In this document: piece after piece, positions 54,733 to 64,000 of the stretch
Position numbering within the stretch: the stretch's first letter is position 1
Layout: each line of letters opens with the position of its first letter
Assembly: GCA_008477525.1 (NCBI GenBank)
Contig: SPDT01000004.1
Location: forward strand, 2,046,001 to 2,110,000
Direction of reading: 5' to 3'
DNA length: 64,000 bases
Origin: Hypomyces perniciosus
Lineage: Eukaryota > Ascomycota > Sordariomycetes > Hypocreales > Hypocreaceae
Position numbers and translations under genes: made by a program
Notes under the pieces: model-generated
What the model saw: the letters and a program-made list of their open reading frames with translations, nothing else
Told to the model about the DNA's origin: nothing
Databases searched by the model: none

Positions 54733-57466
54733 CAGTGCTGCATAGACACGCTATGAAACTGAAACTGGGGTGAGTTTCAGTTTCATGAAACCGGACGCCA
54801 GTATAGTTTCAGTTTCATATGAATCAATATCTAATTCCTTTGTTGTTTCCCCCCTCTCTTTGGCAAGCTCCGAGACACCTTACCACTAGGCACTCAAAGA
54901 TGTCTGGCATTGCCTGCCTACCTATGCTACCAATTCGCCAGGCTCGCCATCGCTTTCTTCCCCCTTGCCCATCTCTATATCTTCTTGGAGTATCCTTACA
55001 GCCGCGTCGATATCATCCACTCCCCTAAACACCCCTGCAAGAAGCGGCCTGCTTTTTCCCTTTGGAACACTTATCCAGCTTTTAATGCACTCACATGCCT
55101 CTACCATTTTGGCAGACATGCTACTTCTATCCCATGTAACCTGCCGTCTTGCGCCTGAGAAAATTCGCTCTGCTTCCGTAGACATCGGAGGGATGCAGAA
55201 TATGTCAATGGCCATACGGCAGAGGAGGGGAAAATTCTCTCGCTGGGTCGGTTCAAGCCACCACTGTAAGGCCGTTTGTTGTCCAATCCCAACTTGTGAG
55301 CCCTGCGAAGTATCGTCAAAACCTGGCCATTAGGTAGAAGGCTTCAAATTACTTACATAAATAAAGCGGTCGAATTCATCCTTCACCTCGCTCGCTGTGC
55401 TGTACACCTTCTGCCTCCAGCGATCGAACTCGTCGAGTTCTTGCCCTTTCTCCTGTTGTTGATCTTGGAGCTGGTAGCTCTTGTACTCTGTGGACCAAAT
55501 CTTTCTGACAGACTTCACGGCATTGCTAACCCAAGCTGGGTTTCTCTTCCACTGCTCACTCAGATAGCTCTTTCGGAGTGCTGGGTGGAGGAGGATACCG
55601 GCCACGTACACGGGGGCCTGCTCGGTAAGCTGGTAATACTTCTCGAACTTTAGCCAAGCCACGTGAAAGCGAGCGTAGAAGCGTGGGTTACTGAAAGCCT
55701 TGTCTTTAGCCTGCGTGAAGTGATGATGGAGGAAATCCATATGAGATAGAACTTCATCGAGTGTGTTCTCCCGGCCTTGGCGTACCGAGATCTGGTGAAA
55801 TGGTTGTAGAAACGCATGGATGTCTCGGAGCTCGTTCCAGTCGTTGTGGTCTAGTGCATCTTTCTCGATCTTGGCATGATTTTCTTGAATCCAATCCATG
55901 AACTTTGCCCGCCTCTCAATTGCCACGTCAATAAGACGAAACCATGAATTCCAGCGTGTATCATTGTCCCTCGGCAAGGCCCTGCCAATCTTGGCCTTGA
56001 AGTCGTTGCAGATGCTGGTAGAGCTCCTTGAATACATGCACAAGTTGTGGAGCTTCCCCAGAACATTAAACTCCCGCCAGTCCTCGGTGGCTTGTGCCTT
56101 CGTAATGACGCCCCCTTCTTCTTTTTCGGATAGCCTGCACAGTCGCTCATACGCCTCGTCAATCCCCTCTTGCTCATCCCCCTGAATCTTCTTTGCCTTA
56201 CTCCGAAAGAGGAAGGCTTGAACGATGAGGTTCATGATGTGGCCACTGCAGCGTAGTCGCCTGGCAACCGGATCTAAACCATCAATCTCTTTTGCGATAT
56301 CGTCAAGCATAGTATCGTTGGCATCGTGATTATCCATCGTAAAGTAGCCAACCTTTCCGCTGAGGTTGTACTCTTCGACAACATCCAGGAAAGCCTTGGC
56401 TTGCAATTTCCCGTTGTGGCTTCCTTTGAACTCGCGCAGTGACAATAACGCTTGAGCGACTTCTCTCGTCTCCGCATCTACAAAATGGACCACGATTGCC
56501 TGGTATGCCGCCTTCTGTTCCGATGAGGTCCACATGTCAATGGTGAAGTGAACCATGGATGAGAGAGAATTATGAAGCTTCTTGACGAGGCCTTGTTTGT
56601 GTTGAGCGAAAGTCTTTTCGAGAAGCTTCGGCACCGCACTGCGGCTGCGTAGGAGGACGTCCCGGGCCATATAGTTACAGCAGAGTATAACAGCATGAAA
56701 CTCGGGGTATTCGATGAATGTGTGGGCGATATTGCGAACCGCAAGAAGCCTGGCGAGTGCTTCCTCGAATGCAGGAATATTAATGGCATTTGCCAAATAT
56801 TTTTCCTCATTAAGGTCTCGATTGGCTTGACGTTCCTCCTGCCTTCCAAACAAATCCGTAATGGTGCCATGTTGCCGCTTCTTCAGATCCGACCTTTCTA
56901 CACGCTCTATAACCCGGATGCCATGAAAGTCCCGCAGGTGCTTGCGGGCTCGGCTCAGGTTCGTCGTTACCGAATTAGGCTTTTTCGTGGAGTTGCAGTG
57001 CTTGCAGTACCAAATTTCGTGGTATGAGGTATCGCGAGCTTTCTCCCCTCTCTCTTCATAAGGGTCACGCGCCTCGTTCCAGGTGCTTTTGTTTGTACGG
57101 CCTTTGGCGCGCTTGCTAGCCCGATCAGAGGGAGAACGATGCAATGCGCGCTTGGCGGGAACGGGAGAGTCAGGCGAAGCAGGTCCCAAGACCTCGTCAG
57201 AAAGCCCCGATAACAAGGGAGCGGGAGAAGCTGATGACATATTTACTGTTAGCAAGTTTCTAACTGCGTTGAAGGCATTTGGTTTGTGAAATTTTCTTGG
57301 TTAAGTACTAAGATATTTGGGTCTCATCGGGCGTATATGAAACATATGAAACCGACTGAAACATATGAAACTGGGAGAGTTACAGTTTCATATGAAACTG
57401 GGTCCAGGGACTGTTTCAGTTTCATATGAAACAGTATGAAACAACACGCGTGGCTATACAGCACTG
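54733..57466 (-). mobile_element. hAT-family DNA transposon, 2734 bp, with 8-bp target duplication
   Basis: The left end CAGTGCTGCATAGACACGC and the right end, read inward, CAGTGCTGTATAGCCACGC form terminal inverted repeats. The flanks are perfect copies of ATCCTCCT (54725-54732 and 57467-57474), the 8-bp duplication expected of hAT elements. Subterminal regions carry several copies of GAAACTGAAAC and CATATGAAAC-like motifs in both orientations (54753-54820, 57338-57443), the kind of array transposases bind. One gene fills most of the interior. The element is free of the RIP decay seen at 58.6-64 kb. Confidence 0.95.
54922..57240 (-). CDS. hAT transposase
   Basis: Two exons (57240-55357, 55302-54922) give 754 residues; the 54-bp intron is phase 0. 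A BED-type zinc finger is near the N-terminus (WYCKHCNSTKKPN then RARKHLRDFHGI). The RNase-H-like catalytic core follows, with Asp in HFTIDMWTSSEQKAAY, Asp in VGYFTMDNHDAND, CSGHIMNLIVQAFL and the DTRWNSW motif. Exon 2 has the hAT C-terminal dimerisation region (LQWWLEPTQRENFPLL, IPPMSTEAERIFSGARR), which supplies the catalytic Glu. All hallmark residues are present and there are no stops, so the element may be autonomous. The start could also be a few codons upstream at a non-ATG; the ATG at 57240 is used. Confidence 0.93.
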
Positions 57467-58559
57467 ATCCTCCTGTTCTACCGCGAAATCAACAGCCACC
57501 AGGTCTGGTATCGCCGGTCGATATACTTTACCATGTTCGTCGTCGCTGCGTCTGGAGTCAGCATCTTCTTCTCTGCGCTGTTCACTTGCTTCCCATTCGA
57601 GAAAAATTACAACCTTGCTCTCACGAGCGTGGGATCGTGTATAGACCGCAAGGCAGTTCCCGAGGCTACTGCTAGCATAAGCGTCGCGACGGATGTGCTT
57701 ATTCTTTGCATACCCATCCCGATGGTTATCGGCTTGCAAATGTCCCGGGCAAAGAAGCTTGGACTCATTGTTATGTTTGCTGTTGGCTCGGCGTATGTAT
57801 CTTTTCTGTTTTGCCTCATCCCCGATTTCATTTATAGCACAAGACTGACACATTTGGTGTGATCACAGGACCCTCATTACCTCCATGGTTCGATTGATTC
57901 TGCTCATGTTGTCCTTGAATAATATGGATATGACTTGGGGTGGCGGCCCCATCGCTCTCTGGGCGTGCGTATATTGCTACAAACCACACCGTCCATAGCG
58001 TTCTAACATGAATTATCAGCTGCCTCGAGGCCAACCTATTCATCATATGCGCGTCGTTCTCTACGCTGAACTACTTCATCAAAAGTATAGCCCCCCGGCT
58101 TCTATCGAGTGCAGACAGGTCCTCCGAGAGGAAAAGTTCCAGAAAAATGTCTTCTAACCAGGATTTGCAAACGATTGGCTCTGTCAACTTGAAGATGCTA
58201 TACCGCGATCGCTTCGATGGGACAGACACCGTCACAGGTACAACCATTGACGTCCAGGGCCAGCCGCCGAAATCTATATCCCAGGACGGAAGCAGAGCCA
58301 GCGGCGAGGACAGCCGCAGCGACAAGGGAATTGTTCAGACCAAAGAAACTCGGATATATTATGAAGATGTATGATGAGGTCTTGTTGGAGGAGTAATGGT
58401 TCTTTGACGTGGATATGGCGCGATGCAATGAGTTCTGGCATGGCTGTTATTGTCTATGCTACCGCTATTATGTGGCCTATTGCCACTCAATAGCTGCTAA
58501 ACAACTTATTTTCATAGTTCGGCTTCTCTTTCCATCAGAAGACCACCGTGTAAAGGCAT

Positions 58560-61500
58560 ATTCGTCACTAACAGAATGATTATATTCAGGACTCTTATTC
58601 TTTTTATTTTTTTTATTACTATTTACGACCACTCTGTATCTAGGTACAACAGCCTCGTCTAGGCAATAGGTCGGTAGGAGCTAGGGGGCTAGACCCTATT
58701 TGCTACATTTTGCTAGACAAAGGAAAGTTTTAGTATATTCTTAATCTATATTTTATAAAGGGGGGCTGTATAGGTTTACCTCCTCCACTAACTTTTAGAA
58801 AGCCTTGCTTCCTTTAGGTCCTAATAGGTATATAACTAGTCTCTCGCCTTTTAGTGTTTTAGGGAGGAAGCTCCTTATTATGCGGCATTCAGTAAAGTGC
58901 CCTGGCTCCTTAAAGGAGCTGTATCTGCAATGGGATTGCATATTATGGCCAAAATGGTCATAGTAGCTTTAAAAGTCTTTATAACTAGACCTTTCTACTA
59001 ATAGCTTATATAAAATAAGTTAAAGGAGTTTTAATTCTAGGGGATTTATAGGCGCTTTTAGGCCTTATAGTTAATAGCTTTTTAAAGAGTTTACCTTTTA
59101 ATACTTCTTTTAAAGGGTTATTCTTTCTGTTTTTATTTAGTGTTTAATATATATTAAAGTGCTTTAATTTTAAAAAGGGAGGTTATAGGCTATCCTTTCT
59201 TTTATTAGTTTATCTGCCGTTTTATTGCCTTATATATCTTTATAGCCTAGTACCTAGGAAATAAATATTTTATAAAAGTATATCTCTTTTACTATATATT
59301 AAAACTATATAAACTTTTCTTATAATAAAGTTAAAGCTTCGCCTAGCAGGCCTTTAATTATTAATATATTATTAAAAAAGATATATATTTTATTAATTTT
59401 AGGGTTATTCCTTATAAGTCTAGCTACTATTTTAATTACTTTAGCAGCTCCTATAGCTTCTATATTATAGACCTCTGCATTAGCAAGTGGCCTGCAGTCC
59501 TTATAGACCTTAGCTTTATAGTACACTACTGCTCTTTATTTAGTCTTCCTGTTAAGTTAAAAGCCGTCTAAATAAGCTACTGCTGTCGATACTGGCAATA
59601 AGTCTATTAGTTTAAGGTGCCTCCGCGTAGCTATATCTTTTTTAAGTGTCTTAAAGTTTAGGCTAGTTTTAACGAAATAGGGTTTATAGGCGAAAAGAGT
59701 AGGTTAGATAGACCTGCCGACAAGTCTAGCTGTCCTCTATAGGCGAGTTGCAGGGAGCCAGACGTTCGGTCTGTTAATCCTGTCGGTTAGCGGATAGGAA
59801 TAGTCTAGACCCGCAAGTTAAGCGGCGTTTCTCAGTCTTGTTTAAGCGAGAACCATAAATGCAGGCGGGATACTAGACTCTCTGTAAAGCACTGGGATAA
59901 AGGTAGTCTTCTAGACTAAAAAGACAGCGCAGGCTGCAGTTTTAAAGGCTTTATCTAGTTTTGCTGCAAGGTTATTAACGCCTATACTTATTATCCTGCC
60001 TAGGTTATTCTTAGATTCTCTCTTTAAGCCAGGCTATTATACCTCTATACTATAAAGGGCGACTAGTAATATATAGGCTTTAGCTGCTATAGCTATTATA
60101 TTAAAAGGGGAGCCTTTTTAGGTTTTATTAAAGCTTTTTAAGAAATTAGCTGTCTTTAAGGCTTTACCTGCTTAAGCCTTTATATATTTTTTAAATAATA
60201 GCTTAAAGTTAAAAATAACACTAAACTACTTTATATAATCTTTAAAGTTAACCTATCTTCTTTTTAATATTACTAAATATTAAAGATTAAGTCTATATCT
60301 TTTATAAAAGTAAAGGAGTTCTGCTTTATTTAAAGTAAAAGAGATTATATTTTCCTATCCTTATTAGACTGCTTAGTTTAACTTGTTTTATAGTATTACT
60401 AAAGTATAGCTTATATAAGGGCCTATAGCTAAAAAGGCAATATTATCTATATAGCTAAATTGTTTATTGCTGGCCTATTTTATTCCTAGGAGCAGGGCAA
60501 TATATAATATAAATAAAATTAGTAAAAAAGGGGATTTTTAAAGAGTTTTACATTTTAATTTACTATAAAGGAGGGTAATACTGTCTTTTTTCTAAATAAA
60601 AACTATATAGTTATTTAAAAAAGACTTTATTTATTTAGTAAACTAATCTGGCTATCTTTATTCTTTAAGTTAAAGGGTTATGCGGTTTTTTATTATAATA
60701 TTAAAAGCTCCCGAGATATTAAAGGTAAAGATTAATACCTCCTTTCTTTTAAAAAGTACTAGTTTTATATTATAAATAAGGCAGGTAAAGAGGTCTATAG
60801 TGCTTTTTTTCAGCAAAGCTTTAAAGTATTATCTTAGGAGCATTTTATATTTAAGTACATCTCTTATAATCTTTTATACTAATAGCCTTTTAAAGCCTTT
60901 ACTTATATATAATAGGAGTAAGATTAACTGCTAAGCTTTATACTTAAAGTAGTCTACTTTATTTAGCTTAGGTATAAAGGTTATTTTAGTGTTTTAGAAA
61001 AAGGCTAGGTAGTATTTAATTTTTAGGTATCCTTTAAAGAGCTTATATATAAAGTTACTGACTGCTAGCTAGGCTATTTTAAGAAATTTTACTAAAATCT
61101 TATCTACCTTAAAGGTAGTGTTCCCTGCTTTGGTAATAGCTTTTATTGCTTTTTCCTTATTTAGTTCCTTATTTTAGGGGATATTTTTAAAGGGGCAGAC
61201 TAAGTGGTCTTAAAGGGTATCGATATCTTTAAATGTTTCCCTGCATTTAAAGACTATCCTCTGTAAAAGGGTAGCTTTATCTGTTAGGTCTATAACCTAA
61301 TAGTCCCTGTTTATTAAAGGTAGTGGTTGGAACTAGTTAATAGCTTTCGTTTATTTAGTTACCTGGAATATACCTCTGCCTAGTCCTGCTGCAGCTATAA
61401 TCGAGTCTTAGTAGGCTGCTTTTTTTCATAAAACAGTTATATATAAAGTCTTTTCGGCGGCTTTTTTTCCTTAGATATATTAGCGGTTACTGTTATAGCC

Positions 61501-61735
61501 CTTTATACCTTTCTGCAGTTATAGTTTTACTATAGGGCGCTATAGCTGTTTTAATGCTTTCTTTTCCTAGCCCCTGTTATAGCAGTAGTAAAAAGGTCTT
61601 ATAAAGCCTAGGCTATTCTGTTTAAGTCCTTTTATATAATACTATTAAAGTCTAGGTCTAGTAGGCAGGATTTATAGCTGTATATTAGTTAGCTAAAGTC
61701 TAAGAGGGATTTAAACAGGATATAAAGTTTACCTT
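58560..61735 (-). mobile_element. RIP-degraded LINE (non-LTR) retrotransposon relic
   Basis: AT-rich sequence with coding traces on the minus strand in the LINE order. A reverse-transcriptase box near 60437-60453 reads YIDNIA, a likely mutated YADDIA. An RNase H region at 59526-59320 includes EVYNIEAIGAAKVIKIVARL. A Cys/His segment sits near 58960-58880 (SHCRYSSFKEPGHFTEC), as at the end of Tad-type elements. A T-rich run at 58590-58612 fits the 3' tail of a minus-strand LINE. Stops are frequent, and changes are mostly C to T and G to A. The ends and target duplication are not defined. Confidence 0.72.
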
Positions 61736-61736
61736 T

Positions 61737-64000
61737 TGTTACGGCACTGACCGTAACGCGATATTGACGCCCTGTCACGTGAGCCCCAGTCACGTGACCA
61801 GGCCCTAACGCGTTCCTAGCTATAGCTTTCCGTAAAGCCTCAGGGCTTTCTCGCTCTCCACGGCACAATAACGATATTTGCCCTGACCTGCCCTTCCGTG
61901 CCGTAATAGTTTATGCTATCCCTCAACTCGGCTGCGCCGTCGCGAGGCATATACCTAACCGATTACAAATTCCCCCTAAATCCCCCTTTATTCCCAAACC
62001 TATAATAATGCCTTTATAGCCTAGCCCTTATCCCTTGAACCCTGTATTTGTAGGAAACTAATTATAAGCGAGATAAATATAGATGCCTTAAACCTTACCC
62101 CGCAGCTTAACCTAGCCTAATGGACTATAGTCCTAGCTATAGAGCTTACGCCTTTCCCTTTTCTCTTTGAAACCCTGTAAAAATCTGGCGTTAATGGCGA
62201 CTGTACGCGTTTAATAAACGCGATCGTTAGGGATAACGATCTTTATTACTAATTCTGTCTCTTTAGCTAAGCAATTAAAAAAGGCCTAGCTTAATAAGAA
62301 AAATGAAAATAAACCTTTAAATAGGAAATCTTAAAGCAGGCAGCCGAAAATTAAGACCTTAAAGTATAAATCAAGGCCTAGGTTAAAGCTTTAAATGCAG
62401 CCTTGCTATTAAGCCCCAGAAATAATAACCTACTTGGCTGCTGTTAGACTAGAGACTTTAAATAATTTAATAATAAATAAAAGGATATTATTAAATATTA
62501 ATAAAAATATATTAACTGGCGTTTTTAGATTAATATTACTTTTATAGGCAATTAATTAATCTTTTTAATTAAATTTAAAAAGATTTTATATATTATAGGT
62601 CTTTTAAAGGGAAGTATATACTAACTATAATAAAGAAACTTTAATACTATTATCGAGAGTTTTAATAACCCCGCCTAATAGTACTGGGAGATTAGTATAG
62701 TACTTTTTACTGATTTTAATAAGTAATATAAAATAATTAACCTCTTTTAAAAGGCATTGCAGTCTTTCGATAACCTATATATATTGAATAAGCCTTTTTA
62801 GAACTTTATGGCAGAGTTGTCTGTACTAGGCAGTAAATGCGGCAAGACTGCTAAGCAGATAGTAAAGGCTTTAAAGATAAAAGTCTTTTAAGAGCTTGCC
62901 AACGCTATAAAGACTTAAATAACTAAGCTAGATAAGTTTAACTTTACTAAATGGTGCTAACTCTACTAAACTATTTATAATAGGCTCTAAGAGGGCGCCT
63001 ACTATAATGCCTTCCGCGCTGCCTAAATGGGCCGGCATTAATAAAGCTATTAATAATAGCAGTGTTAGTATTAACAGTAATATTATTAACGCCAGTAAAA
63101 CAATTAAGCCGCTGCCTTAGCGCTAGCTAGTAACCTAATATAGCTAAATATTATATATACCCTACTACCTTGCCTTTAAGTCTCTTGCAAGGAATATATT
63201 ATTAAAGGACTTTGCTTTTACTATAAAAAAGCAGGCTATAGCTTTAATAAATATAATAAAAAAAAGCAGTTTAATATATATTAAAGCAATCTATACTAGA
63301 TATAAAATTAAAATCGCTAAGTTTAGCTATATTAGCTATACTTTAACCTGGCAATACCCTAGGGCTAATAATAAAATAGCCTAGTAAGGTATAATAATTA
63401 AACCTTAATAGCGCGTTAATATTACCTGCAATGCCTGGGTAACCTATAAATCTAGGCCCTGAATGATATACCTTCTCCGAGTATTAATGAGGATAATAAT
63501 AGTGGCGCTGCCTTATTAACTTTTAGTCTACCTTAGTTTAGCCAGCCTTATTTATCGGGAATTTAGACTTAACTTGCGAATTAGGGAAAAGATTAACCTT
63601 TATTGAAAGTTATAAGCAGAGGTTAACTGTAAATAGGACTGTTATCTTAGAATAGATTTACTGCTGTTTTTTTAGTTAAAAACCCTTTAAATTTAAATTA
63701 ATAGATAATAAATCCCTTTTAGTATAAACTATACTGTTCCTTGCATATAATGTCTATATTAATATAAAAGCTTTAATAGATAGTGGCTATATACCCTAGG
63801 CTTTTATTAACTGCGCTTTTATTAAGCGATTTAGTATTATTACTTAATAACTGCTATTTATTAAGAATTTTTTATTTATTAATAAGAGTATAGCTGATAA
63901 AATTTTAGACTTTTTTATTATGTAAACTGTAATTGGCTTTTATAAAGAATTCTGCCTTTTTTTTATTATAAATATCCCTGATAATATATTTGTAATCTTT
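61737..64000 (+). mobile_element. RIP-degraded Gypsy-type LTR retrotransposon relic, runs off window
   Basis: A GC-normal stretch starts TGTTACGGCACTGACCGTAACG at about 61737 and may be the 5' LTR (to about 62070), with two CACGTGA sites near 61776 and 61793. Plus-strand gag-like sequence follows (about 62790-63010: MAELSVLGSKCGKTAKQ, KFNFTKWC), with CAA/CAG turned to TAA/TAG. A CCHC zinc knuckle at about 63205-63255 has its second Cys, His and last Cys changed to Tyr. A protease-like Asp-Ser-Gly is at 63778-63786. The pol part continues beyond the window, so the right LTR is not seen. Confidence 0.68.

Larger units (their letters stand above)
54081..58374 (+). pseudogene. SAT4/Pth11-type membrane receptor gene split by a hAT element
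   Basis: Fungal seven-helix proteins of this rhodopsin-like family sit in the plasma membrane; some (Pth11) sense surfaces. Exons: 54081-54276, 54344-54363, 54442-54475, 54535-54608, 54665-54732 interrupted, then 57475-57792, 57869-57964, 58020-58374. Without the insertion and one target-site copy, the lengths sum to 1161 nt, a 386-residue frame without stops. Family features are the N-terminal helix after RQSAIGTYAVCGVG, HNLGLDD, the HVWEISIQKAEMFFK segment, ILLFYREINS across the insertion site, CIDRKAVPEATASISVATDV, and a polar C-terminal tail. With the element in place the frame meets a stop just inside it. The disrupted copy is probably null, but the rest is undamaged, so the insertion is recent. 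Confidence 0.88.

Noticed and set aside
1..64000. CRISPR arrays, bacterial operons, replication origins of plasmid type
   Set aside because: The window is eukaryotic nuclear DNA with spliceosomal introns; no spaced direct-repeat array or bacterial gene organisation is present.

Overview
The window is nuclear DNA of a filamentous ascomycete. The genes have short GT-AG introns (about 50-90 bp) with CTRAC-like branch sites. They include fungal-specific families (CRH transglycosidase, SAT4/Pth11-type receptor, KAR5, ICP55). AT-rich blocks carry TE coding sequence in which CAA/CAG codons became TAA/TAG and C/G became T/A, the pattern left by repeat-induced point mutation (RIP). The gene set fits a Sordariomycete, probably Hypocreales; that placement is inference.

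Layout. 1-2.8 kb: the 5' part of a nitrilase-superfamily gene and KAR5, both on the minus strand. 2.8-7.9 kb: decayed DNA with two small LTR-type insertions, each with a perfect 5-bp target duplication, plus gene fragments including a cytochrome P450-like piece. 7.9-11.6 kb: one small Cys-rich ORF and a long apparently empty stretch. 11.6-29 kb: a dense conserved core holding an SREBP-type bHLH factor, ICP55-like aminopeptidase, DBF4, ATG12, ketopantoate hydroxymethyltransferase, UBC8, a CWC16/Saf4 splicing factor, a GH92 pseudogene and a SIRT5-like sirtuin. 29-34.7 kb: intergenic DNA with a 10-bp minisatellite and many copies of a TACGGAGTA motif. 34.7-51.6 kb: cell-surface and secreted-type genes (CRH, Cys-rich GPI protein, KRE9-like GPI protein), a protealysin-like M4 metallopeptidase, a motor-less HFM1/MER3-like protein, two intron-containing tRNA-Thr(UGU) genes and an F-box/LRR-like protein. 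54-58.4 kb: a SAT4-family receptor gene split by a 2.7-kb hAT element. 58.5-64 kb: RIP-degraded LINE (minus) and Gypsy (plus) relics reaching the window end.

Most genes are independent housekeeping loci and do not form a cluster. Two gene pairs are convergent: bHLH with ICP55, and ATG12 with the ketopantoate enzyme. The three GPI-type surface proteins work in the cell wall.

The most notable observations are these. UBC8 appears to need consecutive micro-exons of 8, 3, 41 and 1 nt to stay in frame and match the family. A hAT element with intact coding sequence and a perfect 8-bp target duplication splits a receptor gene whose flanking exons are otherwise open. An RNA-type hairpin lies between two convergent genes. 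An M4 peptidase of bacterial type carries introns and the dispersed palindrome. A stand-alone MER3 C-terminal region lacks the helicase motor.
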